NCBI GenBank assembly: GCA_943325205.2
Contig: CALPOM020000003.1
Span: 1-62,781 of the forward strand
Direction: 5' to 3'
Length of the DNA stretch: 62,781 nucleotides
DNA from: Thermoflexus hugenholtzii JAD2
GTDB lineage: Bacteria; Pseudomonadota; Gammaproteobacteria; Burkholderiales; Burkholderiaceae
Below are positions 1 to 11,344 of the stretch, one piece after another. How positions within the stretch are numbered: position 1 is the stretch's first letter; each line of letters begins with the position of its first letter. A program made the translations under genes and the position numbers. The notes beneath the pieces were generated by a model. It did no database searches. It was not told where the DNA came from and saw only the letters and a program-made list of their open reading frames with translations.

Positions 1-632
1 CTCACATTTCGCGCACAGATTTGATCTTCAAAAATGATCATTAGAACAATCCCAATGATCCCAATGATAAAAATGGGTAATACAAATTTGATGGGAAAAC
101 CTGCTAGTAGAATGACATAAAAACCTGCTGCAAAAACTAAAATAGCAGTTCCTAAGTCCGGTTGTCTAGCAATGAGAATTGTGGGTAGTAGTAGAAAGAT
201 AAAGGCGACGATAAAGTCGAAAAAGCGCATAGTCTCTTCACGTTTTTGAAAATACCAAGCGAGCATCAGAGGCATCGCAATTTTCATGATCTCTGAGGGT
301 TGAATAACAACCCCAATGTTTAACCAACGCCTTGCACCTTTTTTGATCAGTCCAAATAGTGCGACAGCAATTAATAAAATAACACCAATCGTATAAACCC
401 AAACCGCGATTTTTTCTAACCATTTGACTGGAATACGAGACGTCACCCACATAATGACTAGAGCTAAGAGTAAGTTTCGAGCTTGTTCAACCCAAGTAAC
501 TACTGTTCCAGAACTCGCAGATAGAAAAATAATATTCCCAACAACGACAAGTCCAATTAATATAATACTCAGGCTGGGGTCTAAACCAGCCCATAAAAAT
601 CGAAGACGCTTAATTAAGGGACGGTTTTCCAA
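1..632 (-). CDS. rodA: RodA, SEDS-family peptidoglycan glycosyltransferase (3' end beyond window)
   Basis: RodA polymerises glycan strands in the rod-shape elongation complex together with PBP2, in the inner membrane. The reading frame runs off the left edge, so about 210 N-terminal residues are present. They contain several hydrophobic helices and the SEDS hallmark RQPDLGTA at about residues 154-161, plus KGARRWLNIG earlier. The start is a TTG at 632-630, preceded seven bases upstream by AAGGAG, and it lies inside the end of mrdA (19-base overlap), which implies translational coupling. Family assignment is clear; the C-terminal half cannot be judged. Confidence 0.95.
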   Translation of the reverse strand, partial: MENRPLIKRLRFLWAGLDPSLSIILIGLVVVGNIIFLSASSGTVVTWVEQARNLLLALVIMWVTSRIPVKWLEKIAVWVYTIGVILLIAVALFGLIKKGARRWLNIGVVIQPSEIMKIAMPLMLAWYFQKREETMRFFDFIVAFIFLLLPTILIARQPDLGTAILVFAAGFYVILLAGFPIKFVLPIFIIGIIGIVLMIIFEDQICARNV

Positions 633-2539
633 GCAGGAACTCCTTTAGGCCATTTACCTAAAATTAAGTAATCAAAAGTTTGACGCACAATTGGAGCTGC
701 AGCCGTTGCCCCAAAGCCAGCATTTTCAACCACGATCGCCATGGCATATTTGGGTTTATCCGCCGGCACAAAACCCATATATAAAGCATGGTCGCGTTTA
801 AATTCCGAAATGGCTGCTGCGTTATAAGTCTTGCCTGCTAAGCTGTAGACTTGTGCCGTGCCGGTTTTGCCAGCTACCGGATAAGATACCCCCGCAAAAG
901 GAACACTTCCGGTGCCTATTTTGTTAACACCAATCATTCCCTCTGTAACTGTATCAATATGCTCTTTTTTTAAATTAATGACCCCACTCTCTGAGGGTAC
1001 AGTTAGGATTTTTTCATGGGTTAAAGGATCCTCTATTAACTTTACTAAGTGAGGTCGCATAATAACTCCACGGTTTGCTAAGATTGCAGTAGCTTGGGCA
1101 AGTTGCAAAATACTAAAACTGTTATAGCCCTGACCAATGCCAATCGAAATAGTTTCACCTTCAATCCATTTGCCTTTTTTAGGGTCCTTAAAGTAATTTT
1201 TTTTCCACTCTTTCGAAGGGAGAATACCTTTTACTTCACCCTGCATATCAATACCTGTGATTTGACCAAAACCAAATGGTTTCATGAAATCATGAATTGC
1301 ATCAACGCCCATGTCACGAGCCAAAATATAGTAATAGGTATCGCAAGAAGCAGCAATAGACGTATACATATTTACGACCCCATGACCATTTTTAGCATCA
1401 TCTCTAAAAATATTACCACCATATTTAAAAAAGCCAGGATCATTAATTGCTTGCGAGGGCGTTCGATATTTACCTTCTAGTGCTGCCAATGCCATAAAAG
1501 GTTTGTAAGTGGACCCAGGTGGGTAAGTACCTTTTAAGGGCCTATTAAAAAGAGGCTTTTCAAGAGATTCATTTAACTTTTTCCAAAGATCTGCATCAAT
1601 TCCATCTACAAAAGCATTTGGGTTAAACGTGGGCAAAGAGACAAAGGCAATAATATCGCCTGTAGCTACTTCGATGACGACAGCGGCCCCCCGACGTTTT
1701 TCGTAGAGTTGTTCAATTAAAAATTGCGCTTTAATATCCACTGCTAAAGTCAGATTAGAGCCTGGTGCAGAAGGGGTATAAGAAAGGTTGCGGACCACCC
1801 GCCCACCGGCTGTAATTTCTACCTCACTAAAGCCAACAGTACCTCGCAATTGCTTTTCGTAACTTTGCTCAATTCCAATTTTACCGACTTGTTGGATACC
1901 TTTAACGCGCATATTTCGCAATTCATCTCCCTGAATTTCATCAGGATTTTCCTCTATTTCTGCGGCCAATTTTTCACGATCTTTGACAGAAACTTTTCCG
2001 GTATAACCCAATAGATGAGAGCCTAATTCTTGGTAGGGGTATTCTCGAAAATAGCGCACTTGAATTTCAACTCCAGGAAAAGCATATCGACGCGCAAGAA
2101 ACCGCGCAACTTCCTCATCATTTAAAAAATTACGAATGGGGATACTTTCTGTTTTTTTAGAATTCTGTATTGCACGTAAGAACAATTGTCGATCACGCGC
2201 TGGAATTTTGACAACCTGATCTAATTCTTGAATGAGATCAGGGATTGGCATAACTATCCCAGTTTGAGTAACTTCTAAAGAAAAGGAGGGAAAATTTTTC
2301 GCAATAACGATACCATTTCGATCAGTAATAATTCCTCTAGGTGCCGGAGTGGTAATAATGGCAATACGGTTACTCTCTGAGGCAGTCGAATATTTTTTAT
2401 GTTGAATAACTTGCAACCAAAAAAAACGACAAAACAGAATTAACAGGCAACAAATAACAATCCATAAGGCAATTTTTATCCGTTGTTGAAACTGTTCAAG
2501 GGCAGAGGAAGAGTCGCTATTGCCAACCATGGGAATCAA
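614..2539 (-). CDS. mrdA: Penicillin-binding protein 2, elongasome transpeptidase
   Basis: PBP2 cross-links peptidoglycan during lateral wall growth. The 641-residue product has one N-terminal membrane helix (about residues 22-44), a pedestal/dimerisation domain, and a transpeptidase domain with SxxK as STYK (Ser343, Lys346), the SCD motif of the SxN box (in SCDTYYY), and KTGT near the C-terminus. Length is normal for the family. The first codon is TTG at 2539; an ATG nine bases later (2530) is an equally possible start, and neither has a strong ribosome-binding site. It lies between mreD and rodA. Confidence 0.96.
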   Translation of the reverse strand: MIPMVGNSDSSSALEQFQQRIKIALWIVICCLLILFCRFFWLQVIQHKKYSTASESNRIAIITTPAPRGIITDRNGIVIAKNFPSFSLEVTQTGIVMPIPDLIQELDQVVKIPARDRQLFLRAIQNSKKTESIPIRNFLNDEEVARFLARRYAFPGVEIQVRYFREYPYQELGSHLLGYTGKVSVKDREKLAAEIEENPDEIQGDELRNMRVKGIQQVGKIGIEQSYEKQLRGTVGFSEVEITAGGRVVRNLSYTPSAPGSNLTLAVDIKAQFLIEQLYEKRRGAAVVIEVATGDIIAFVSLPTFNPNAFVDGIDADLWKKLNESLEKPLFNRPLKGTYPPGSTYKPFMALAALEGKYRTPSQAINDPGFFKYGGNIFRDDAKNGHGVVNMYTSIAASCDTYYYILARDMGVDAIHDFMKPFGFGQITGIDMQGEVKGILPSKEWKKNYFKDPKKGKWIEGETISIGIGQGYNSFSILQLAQATAILANRGVIMRPHLVKLIEDPLTHEKILTVPSESGVINLKKEHIDTVTEGMIGVNKIGTGSVPFAGVSYPVAGKTGTAQVYSLAGKTYNAAAISEFKRDHALYMGFVPADKPKYAMAIVVENAGFGATAAAPIVRQTFDYLILGKWPKGVPAWKTVP

Positions 2540-2552
2540 ATAAAAGCCATCA

Positions 2553-3053
2553 TTACGGTTTATTTCTAGAAATAAAAGGCCCTTGATTCGCTAGCAGGCG
2601 CTTAATTAGAGGCCAAAGAAGTGCTTCGAAGGTGGCCGGTAAAAAGATATCTAAAGAAGAAAATACAAAACTTGGAACTAGTATCCACATGGTTATCGCG
2701 ATAGAGATATGGACCAAAAGCACTACTTGAAAAACATTAATTACTTGCCAGATAGGTGATGCACTAAGGATGCGACGATTCCAAAAAACTATTAGAAAGC
2801 CAGCAATAATATATCCTAAGGCATTAATTCCTAAGAGATTGGATGACTGCACATCCATGAATAGCCCGAGTAAGAAGGCGGTCAATAAGTTAACCGTTTC
2901 AGGAAAATATAAGATCCAAAAAACAAGCACAATTAAGACAAAGTCTGGCAGAAGTGGATTACTTCGTAAAGGAGTCATATTTAAAATGAACGCGATGAGC
3001 AGGGATAGAAAAATTCCCCGATAGGAACTCATATTATTTAGCAAGGACTTCAC
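2553..3053 (-). CDS. mreD: Rod shape-determining membrane protein MreD
   Basis: MreD is an inner-membrane component of the elongasome. The 166-residue product is strongly hydrophobic with about five membrane helices, as expected for the family. The predicted start is GTG at 3053, overlapping the mreC stop codon as GTGA; a downstream ATG at 3032 is an alternative. Position between mreC and mrdA fixes the identity, since MreD diverges strongly in sequence. Confidence 0.92.
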   Translation of the reverse strand: MKSLLNNMSSYRGIFLSLLIAFILNMTPLRSNPLLPDFVLIVLVFWILYFPETVNLLTAFLLGLFMDVQSSNLLGINALGYIIAGFLIVFWNRRILSASPIWQVINVFQVVLLVHISIAITMWILVPSFVFSSLDIFLPATFEALLWPLIKRLLANQGPFISRNKP

Positions 3054-3949
3054 TTATTCCCCCACTTGGAGGTCTTTTTGTTTTTGACTGAATCAGGAAT
3101 GATTGGATTCGGCGCTGAGGACGAAGGTTGATAGAGTAGAACCATTAAATGCCGAAAGCGATTTAAATTTGCAACAGGGCGGCATGATATAAAAGTCCCA
3201 GCTGTTTCGGAGCGATCAATTTTCGTAATAATTGCAACCGGAAATCCCGCCGGGTAAGTGCCATCAATGCCAGATGTAGTTAGATAGTCTCCCACATCTA
3301 AATCACCAATTGAGTTAATAAACCGAAGGTCTAATGGCTCTGCACGGCCCATCCCAAATAGTGCGCCGCGTACCCCGTTGCGAGATACTAGAACGGGTAT
3401 AGCCGAGTCTCTCTCCTCGATCAGAGAGACCTCAGCAGAGTATTGAAAGACACGAATAATTTGCCCAATAATACCCGTATCACTAGCAACAGGCATTCCT
3501 ATATTGACGCCATCAGCCAAGCCGCGGTTGATCACAATTTTTTGTGAGGCCCAGTTACTAGGCTTATAGATAATTTCTGTAGCAAGGGTTTTAAATGCCA
3601 CTTGTTGTTGTAAAGCGAGCAGTTTTCTTAAATTAGCATTTTCAATTTCTAAATGCTCTGCATGGTTAGAAAGTAAAGAAAGATTTTGAATTTGGATTGT
3701 TTGTTGTTCGATAACAGCTTTCATTGTCGATAGAGAGCGCAAATTGTCTGAGGCAGTATCGATTAACTTTCCAGGCTGACTTAAAGCAATTTGAATAGGG
3801 TATAAAACTATTTGGAGGGTGGCACGGATTTGCTCTGTTGCCCGGAATTGATAATCAGCAATGATTAGGAGCAAACAAAGTGAGACAAATACACTTAATT
3901 TTAAAAGCGGCGCGCCTTGGTTAAATAAAGCAGGTGGGCTCTGAAACAA
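3050..3949 (-). CDS. mreC: Rod shape-determining protein MreC
   Basis: MreC is a periplasmic scaffold anchored by one N-terminal helix that links MreB filaments to the wall synthases. The product has 299 residues: a hydrophobic segment at about residues 17-33, a coiled-coil stretch (about 75-115, with EIENANLRKLLAL), then the beta-rich MreC core with the family-typical ARDSAIPVL-like and GLFGMG-like segments. The only reasonable start is TTG at 3949, preceded by AGAGGTG. It overlaps mreD by four bases. Confidence 0.95.
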   Translation of the reverse strand: MFQSPPALFNQGAPLLKLSVFVSLCLLLIIADYQFRATEQIRATLQIVLYPIQIALSQPGKLIDTASDNLRSLSTMKAVIEQQTIQIQNLSLLSNHAEHLEIENANLRKLLALQQQVAFKTLATEIIYKPSNWASQKIVINRGLADGVNIGMPVASDTGIIGQIIRVFQYSAEVSLIEERDSAIPVLVSRNGVRGALFGMGRAEPLDLRFINSIGDLDVGDYLTTSGIDGTYPAGFPVAIITKIDRSETAGTFISCRPVANLNRFRHLMVLLYQPSSSAPNPIIPDSVKNKKTSKWGNK

Positions 3950-3981
3950 TGTACACCTCTAAATTTAAAGGGGGTGTGAAC

Positions 3982-5390
<1,409 letters not shown>

Positions 5391-5394
<4 letters not shown>

Positions 5395-6917
5395 ATTGGC
5401 ATCTACAAAACTTAACGCAATTGCAAAATTCCCTTCAGCAAGGATTGATTGATAGTGTTGGTTTGACATCGTTTTTCTTAGAGCGCATTAGTCAATTGAA
5501 GCATTTAAATGCATTTTTAGATGTTCAGCCAGAAATCTCTATGGCGCAAGCCCGGCAAGCTGATTTATTAATTCGGGAGGGCAAAGGTGGTCCTTTGACT
5601 GGGATTCCAATTGCTCACAAAGACGTGTTTGTGACCAAAGTTTGGAAATCAACCGCCGGATCGAAAATCTTAGCTAACTATTCGAGTCCATTTGATGCAA
5701 CTGTTGTAGAGCGGCTTGGTTTAGATGGTGCCGGGATGGTGAGTTTAGGTAAGACAAATATGGACGAGTTTGCGATGGGGTCCTCCAACGAAAACTCGGC
5801 CTATGGACCGACTTTGAATCCCTGGAATTTGGAGCGTGTACCTGGTGGCTCTTCAGGAGGGTCGGCAGCAGCTGTCGCGGCGGGCTTAGCCCCAATTGCA
5901 ACTGGTACAGATACGGGCGGATCGATCCGACAACCGGCAGCTTTTTGTGGGCTAACCGGGCTTAAGCCAACATATGGCAGGGTTTCAAGATACGGCATGA
6001 TTGCTTATGCATCTTCTCTAGATCAGGCCGGTCCGATGGGTAAAAATGCTAAAGATTGCTCTTTAATCATGAATGCGATTGCGGGACATGATCCTAAAGA
6101 CTCCAGTTCTTTAGAAAAAGACAACGAAGATTATTGTAGGTACTTAGGAAAACCTTGGTTAGATAAAAATAATCTGGTTGATAAACCACTTCAGGGTTTA
6201 CGTATAGGGGTCCCAAAGGAATATTTTTCAGATGGATTAGATGGCGAGGTCAGGACGGCAGTAGAGAATGCCCTGCGAGCGTTTGAGGACTTAGGGGCGG
6301 TTTGCGTAGATGTGTCTTTACCAAAAACAGAGTTATCCATACCAACCTATTATGTATTAGCGCCTGCCGAGGCTTCGAGTAATTTAAGCCGATATGACGG
6401 TGTAAGGTATGGCCACCGTTCTGCAGATTATAAGAATTTAGCTCAAATGTACGAACGCTCGCGTGCAGAAGGTTTTGGGGCAGAAGTAAAACGACGAATT
6501 TTAATTGGCACTTATGTACTTTCTCAAGGTTATTACGACGCCTATTATTTACAAGCACAAAAAATACGTCGAATTATTGCTCAAGATTTTCAGAATACGT
6601 TTTTAGAGTGTGATGTATTGATGGGGCCAGTTGCCCCTGGAGTGGCATGGAAGTTCTCGGAAAAGTCGAGTGATCCAGTCCAAATGTATTTGGAGGATAT
6701 TTACACATTAAGTCCTAATCTTGCGGGCTTGCCAGCGATGAGTATCCCCTGTGGATGCAGTACCAGTAAGATGCCAATTGGTTTACAAATTATTGGAAAT
6801 TACTTTTCGGAAGCGCGCATGTTACAGATAGCCGACTTTTTTCAGCAAGCAAGTAATTGGCACTTACAGCAATCCCCGCTTTTGGCTCCACCCGCAAGTA
6901 ATGGAGAAGTCTCATGA
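5391..6917 (+). CDS. gatA: Asp/Glu-tRNA amidotransferase subunit A
   Basis: GatA is the glutaminase subunit that supplies ammonia to GatB. The 508-residue product carries the amidase signature: catalytic Lys77 in IAHKDVF, the Gly/Ser-rich GGSSGGS with the cis-serine near 154, and nucleophile Ser178 in [11 protein letters not shown]. It is slightly longer than many GatA proteins (about 485) but has no unusual insertion. It overlaps gatC and gatB by four bases on each side, so the three subunits are translationally coupled. Confidence 0.97.
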
Positions 6918-8401
6918 CTCAGCGTGAGTGGGAGGTGGTCATTGGGCTAGAGACGCATGCGCAGCTCTTAACAAAGTCAAAAATATTTAGTGGCGCGAGT
7001 ATTGCATTTGGAGCCTCACCTAATGTGCAAGCTTGTGCGGTAGATTTAGCCTTACCTGGCACCTTGCCAGTATTAAACAGAGAGGTAGTTAGTCACGCAA
7101 TCCGGTTAGGTTTAGCTTTAGGATCAAAGATTGCCCCGGTGAGTGTATTTGCCCGTAAAAATTACTTTTATCCAGATTTGCCCAAGGGATATCAAATTAG
7201 CCAGATGGATTTGCCAGTCGTGGTGGGCGGTTCTTTACGAATAGATGTCAATGGCCAAGAAAAAGAGGTTGTATTAACTCGGGCGCATTTAGAAGAAGAT
7301 GCCGGAAAGTCATTGCATGAAGATTTTGCGGGCCCACATGGTGAGCTGTCTAGCGGTATTGATTTAAATAGAGCCGGTACGCCCTTATTAGAAATTGTTA
7401 CCGAACCCGTCATGCGAAGTGCTGCCGAGGCGGTCGCTTATGCCAAACAGTTGCATGCCTTAGTCATGTGGCTTGGTATTTGTGATGGGAATATGCAAGA
7501 GGGATCGTTTCGATGCGACGCAAATGTCTCGGTGAGGTATAAAGGAGAAATCAAATTTGGCACGCGCTGCGAGATTAAAAATTTGAATTCGTTTAAATTT
7601 TTAGAAGAGGCTATTCAATACGAGGTACGCCGCCAAATCGAATTAATCGAAGATGGCGGTATCGTCAAGCAAGAAACTCGGCTATATGACCCAGATCGAG
7701 GTGAGACGCGCAGCATGCGAAGTAAAGAGGATGCGCAGGATTATCGGTATTTTCCAGACCCAGACTTATTACCCGTAAATATTTCTAAAGAGTGGATTGC
7801 TCAAATTCAAGATTCAATGCCACCATTGCCGGCAAAGCTAAGGGGGCAGTGGCAGACAGCTTATGGTTTGAGTAGCTATGATGCAACTCTACTAACGCAG
7901 GATCGAGAGACAGCAGAGTTTTTTATGGAATTAATCGAGAAAATTGATCAATCCATGGTGAAGGCTGCTGCTAATTTAATGACAGGTGATTTTGCTTTTG
8001 CACTTAACCGAGATGGGCTTAGGGCTTGGCAATCTCCGGTTCTGCCAGTACATTTAGCTGAGTTATTAAAAAGGGTACAAGATGGCACGATTTCTAATAA
8101 GATTGCAAAAGAAATATTTACGCTTTTATGGGAGCGTGGGCAAAAAGAGCCATTGCAATTAGAAGGCGTAGTTGATCAGGTTATCGATCAAGAGGGCTTA
8201 AGGCAAATTAGTGATACTGGTGCAATTGAAATAATTATTGATGAAGTATTATTGGCGAATACAAAATCAGTCGAAGAGTATCGCAGCGGCAAAGAAAAAG
8301 CGTTTAATGCTTTAGTTGGTCAGATTATGAAGGCTTCCAAAGGTAAGGCTAACCCAGCTCAAGTCAACGCGCTTCTCAAACAAAAACTTACCCCAACCTA
8401 A
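6914..8401 (+). CDS. gatB: Asp/Glu-tRNA amidotransferase subunit B
   Basis: GatB binds the mischarged tRNA, phosphorylates the acyl group with ATP and amidates it. The 495-residue product begins with the family N-terminus [10 protein letters not shown] and has the conserved [16 protein letters not shown] segment (zinc/ATP region), RCDANVSVR, and a C-terminal YqeY-like tail domain ending VNALLKQKL. Its presence implies glutamine and/or asparagine are loaded indirectly on tRNA. Confidence 0.97.
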   Translation: MTQREWEVVIGLETHAQLLTKSKIFSGASIAFGASPNVQACAVDLALPGTLPVLNREVVSHAIRLGLALGSKIAPVSVFARKNYFYPDLPKGYQISQMDLPVVVGGSLRIDVNGQEKEVVLTRAHLEEDAGKSLHEDFAGPHGELSSGIDLNRAGTPLLEIVTEPVMRSAAEAVAYAKQLHALVMWLGICDGNMQEGSFRCDANVSVRYKGEIKFGTRCEIKNLNSFKFLEEAIQYEVRRQIELIEDGGIVKQETRLYDPDRGETRSMRSKEDAQDYRYFPDPDLLPVNISKEWIAQIQDSMPPLPAKLRGQWQTAYGLSSYDATLLTQDRETAEFFMELIEKIDQSMVKAAANLMTGDFAFALNRDGLRAWQSPVLPVHLAELLKRVQDGTISNKIAKEIFTLLWERGQKEPLQLEGVVDQVIDQEGLRQISDTGAIEIIIDEVLLANTKSVEEYRSGKEKAFNALVGQIMKASKGKANPAQVNALLKQKLTPT

Positions 8402-8412
8402 AGAGATTTGAT

Positions 8413-9057
8413 ATGTCCAGCCTAGAGTTAGATGCGTCGCAAGTTGAAAGAGAGCAGTTAGTCGCGCAGTGGTTATTAAGTACACCAGGTTTTTTTGAGC
8501 GGCACGCAGAATTACTCACGCAAATGGAATTAGCCAACTCACATAGTGGCCGCGCTGTTTCTTTACAAGAAAAGCAGATGCACGTTTTACGAAACCAAAA
8601 TAGAGACTTAAATCGACGACTTTCAGATATGTTGCGGTTTGGATCGGAAAATGACAAGACGCAATCCCTCATGGTTCAGTGGCTAGAGGGTTTATTGGCC
8701 ACTAAAGATGAAGAGCAAACACGCGCAAGAATTACAGAGGGTTTAAATGAATTATTTGAAATTGGCCAGGTCAAGTTTGTTTCGGTTGATCATTTAAGCT
8801 CATTTGATTTAGAAAAGCTTCAAAAAGGCATTTACTGTGGAGCGCATGATGTGGAGCCATTATTTTTATCGCATCACCGTGACCTAACTGATGGCAGTTT
8901 TGCAGCGTTACTACTTCGACACAATGGTCAAACTCTTGGAGTAGTTCTGATGCTTAGTGCGGATAAAGAAAAGTTTTTACCGGAGATGGGCCTCGTTTAT
9001 TTAGAGCAATTAGGTAATTTAGCCGCCGCAGCATTAAGTCGTTTCCTGGTTGATTAA
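8413..9057 (+). CDS. DUF484 family protein
   Basis: The 214-residue product matches the DUF484 family: an N-terminal WLLSTPGFFERHAELL-type motif, a helical/coiled-coil segment with LQEKQMHVLRNQNRDL, and a C-terminal GAF-like domain ending in LGNLAAAALSRFL. The family is typically encoded just before xerC, as here: its stop codon and the xerC ATG share one base. The biochemical function is unknown; a role with Xer recombination is inferred only from synteny. Confidence 0.88.
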   Translation: MSSLELDASQVEREQLVAQWLLSTPGFFERHAELLTQMELANSHSGRAVSLQEKQMHVLRNQNRDLNRRLSDMLRFGSENDKTQSLMVQWLEGLLATKDEEQTRARITEGLNELFEIGQVKFVSVDHLSSFDLEKLQKGIYCGAHDVEPLFLSHHRDLTDGSFAALLLRHNGQTLGVVLMLSADKEKFLPEMGLVYLEQLGNLAAAALSRFLVD

Positions 9058-10064
9058 TGCGTGCGGATGTTCAACTAAGTAAGGAAGTAGAACTTTTTTT
9101 AGAGGAATTGTGCTGTATTCGACAGTTCTCACCCCACACATTAAAAGCTTACCAACAGGATTTAATCAAGCTGCATAATTTTATAAACCTGAATAACATC
9201 AGTTGGGATCTAGTTCAGGGGCACCACATCAGGGTTTGGGTTAGTAAGTTACATGCGAACGGACTATCAGCGAGATCTTTAGCCAGGATGATTTCATCCT
9301 GGCGAACATTCTTTGAGTGGCTGGTATTGGAAGGGCCTAGGTTATTTAGTTATACGATGCAGTTAAATCCTGTGCAAGGTCTTCGCCCACCCAAAAAAGC
9401 AAAATCACTTCCCAAGGCATTAAGTGTGGAATATGCTCAGGTTCTTATGGAGCGTGCTAAGCAAGAAGCGTACTGTAAGTCGGTAATAGATGATAGCAAT
9501 AATGGTAAAGCGTCTTGGATACTTCAGCGCGACTATGCGATGATTGAGTTACTTTACTCATCTGGACTCCGGCTTTCAGAAATATTAGGGATTAATTATT
9601 TTCAGACACAAGCCTATGCAAAGGACTCATCGGGTTGGGTAGACTGGGTTAGTGCTGAAGTTACTGTCTTGGGTAAAGGTAATAAGCGCCGCATAGTGCC
9701 AATAGGAAAAGAGGCGATGCGTGCTTTAGTGCTTTGGCGCGACTGTCGCCAAGAGCAATTAAAGGCCTCTGATGGACCATTATTTATTAACGAGAAGTTG
9801 ACTAGGCTATCGCCAAGGACTGTACAGGCCAGATTAAAACAGTTAGCATTGCGCTCTGGCTTACCAGTGCATGTCCATCCACACATGTTAAGGCATAGTT
9901 TTGCGAGCCATGTGCTGCAATCATCCCATGATTTAAGAGCAGTGCAGGAGATGCTTGGACATGTAAGTATTGGGAGCACTCAAATTTATACCGCATTAGA
10001 TTTTCAACACCTCGCACAGGTCTACGATATGGCGCATCCGCGTGCTAAAGCAGAAAAGATATAA
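9057..10064 (+). CDS. xerC: Site-specific tyrosine recombinase XerC
   Basis: XerC acts with XerD at dif to resolve chromosome dimers. The 335-residue product has the N-terminal SAM-like DNA-binding domain (about 10-95) and a catalytic domain with all expected residues: Arg172, Lys207, His276-x-x-Arg279, His302 and nucleophile Tyr311. It is about 30 residues longer than usual because of short insertions around residues 136-152 and 181-198. XerC rather than XerD is chosen because of the adjoining DUF484 gene. Confidence 0.94.
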   Translation: MRADVQLSKEVELFLEELCCIRQFSPHTLKAYQQDLIKLHNFINLNNISWDLVQGHHIRVWVSKLHANGLSARSLARMISSWRTFFEWLVLEGPRLFSYTMQLNPVQGLRPPKKAKSLPKALSVEYAQVLMERAKQEAYCKSVIDDSNNGKASWILQRDYAMIELLYSSGLRLSEILGINYFQTQAYAKDSSGWVDWVSAEVTVLGKGNKRRIVPIGKEAMRALVLWRDCRQEQLKASDGPLFINEKLTRLSPRTVQARLKQLALRSGLPVHVHPHMLRHSFASHVLQSSHDLRAVQEMLGHVSIGSTQIYTALDFQHLAQVYDMAHPRAKAEKI

Positions 10065-10069
10065 GACAG

Positions 10070-11275
10070 ATGCAAGCCACTATTATTCTTGGCGCTGGTA
10101 AAGAGCGCTCACCAATGAATCATCACCCGTGGATATTTGCGAGCGCTGTGGTTGGCTATGAAGGAAAAATTACTTCGGGTTCGACAGTCACTGTAAAGAC
10201 TGATAGTGGGCGGTTTATTGGCCGTGCAGCCTATAGCCCGATGTCACAGATTCGCGCCAGAATTTGGTCATGGGATGAAAATGAACCGATTGATCATGCT
10301 TTTTTCAAAAGAAAAATAGCAATTGCTCTAGCACACCGAAAAAAATGGGTTGTTCAGACTAACGCTATCCGCTTGATTTTTGGGGAGGCAGATGGCCTGC
10401 CTGGGCTCATAGTTGATCAGTACAACCAGACTTTAGTCTGTCAATTTTTAAGTGCCGGAGTCGAATTTTGGAAAGAGGCCATTGTCCAAATTTTGAAAGA
10501 TCAGACTGCTTGCCATTGTATCTATGAAAGATCTGATGCGGCAGTGCGTGAGCGAGAGGGACTTAGCTTGGCGAGTGGGGTTTTAAAGGGCGAGTTATCT
10601 GATACTGAATTAACTGTTCAAGAAAATCAAATTCAGTATTTAATTGATCCGACGAAGGGACATAAGACGGGCTTTTATATTGATCAACGGGATAATCGCC
10701 TAGAGGTGGCGAAGTTATCCTCAGGATTACGAGTTCTAAACATGTTTTGTTATACCGGGGGTTTTTCATTAGCGGCTCTTCAAGGTGGTGCGAGTGAGGT
10801 TATTTCAGTAGACTCCTCGGGTGATGCCTTAGCAATCGCTAGTCGTCAACTCGCCTTAAATCATCTAGACCCATCGAAAGCCAAATGGGTTGATGAGGAC
10901 GCATTTGACTTGCTAAAGAAGTACCGTGAGGGTGGTGAGCAGTTTGATATGATTATTTTAGATCCGCCAAAATTTGCCCCGTCAGCGCAGCATTTGTTGC
11001 GCGCCAAAAAGGCTTACAAGGAAATCAATCGATCGGCAATGCAAATGTTGCGTCCGAATGGCTTACTACTGACTTTTTCATGTTCAGGTGCAATGGACCT
11101 CGAATTATTTGATCAAACGGTCTTTTTGGCTGCCCAGGAGGCTGCAACCCATAAAAAAGACCCAAAGCTGGGATTTCGAGTACTAAAGCGCTTGACTTCG
11201 GGGCTAGACCACCCTAAATTATCTAGTTTCCCGGAAGGGAACTATTTAAAGGGCTTGATGTTAGAAAGAATATAG
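10070..11275 (+). CDS. rlmI: Class I SAM-dependent rRNA methyltransferase, RlmI type
   Basis: This family methylates C5 of a cytosine in 23S rRNA (C1962 in E. coli). The 401-residue product has an N-terminal PUA-like domain (about 1-75), a middle domain with GEADGLPGLIVDQY, and a Rossmann methyltransferase domain with DPPKFAP and a catalytic-cysteine motif TFSCSG. The assignment to the RlmI/RlmK family is firm, the exact target position is inferred. It follows xerC by five bases. Confidence 0.88.
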   Translation: MQATIILGAGKERSPMNHHPWIFASAVVGYEGKITSGSTVTVKTDSGRFIGRAAYSPMSQIRARIWSWDENEPIDHAFFKRKIAIALAHRKKWVVQTNAIRLIFGEADGLPGLIVDQYNQTLVCQFLSAGVEFWKEAIVQILKDQTACHCIYERSDAAVREREGLSLASGVLKGELSDTELTVQENQIQYLIDPTKGHKTGFYIDQRDNRLEVAKLSSGLRVLNMFCYTGGFSLAALQGGASEVISVDSSGDALAIASRQLALNHLDPSKAKWVDEDAFDLLKKYREGGEQFDMIILDPPKFAPSAQHLLRAKKAYKEINRSAMQMLRPNGLLLTFSCSGAMDLELFDQTVFLAAQEAATHKKDPKLGFRVLKRLTSGLDHPKLSSFPEGNYLKGLMLERI

Positions 11276-11344
11276 GATTCTGAAGAAGATTATTATATTT
11301 GATCATGTTGAAGCAAAATGAAGTAATTTTAATTAGGTAGACAT

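Noticed and set aside
1094-1480. 128-residue plus-strand open frame inside mrdA
   Set aside because: It is antisense to the transpeptidase domain, has no family resemblance, and is explained as a shadow of the real gene.
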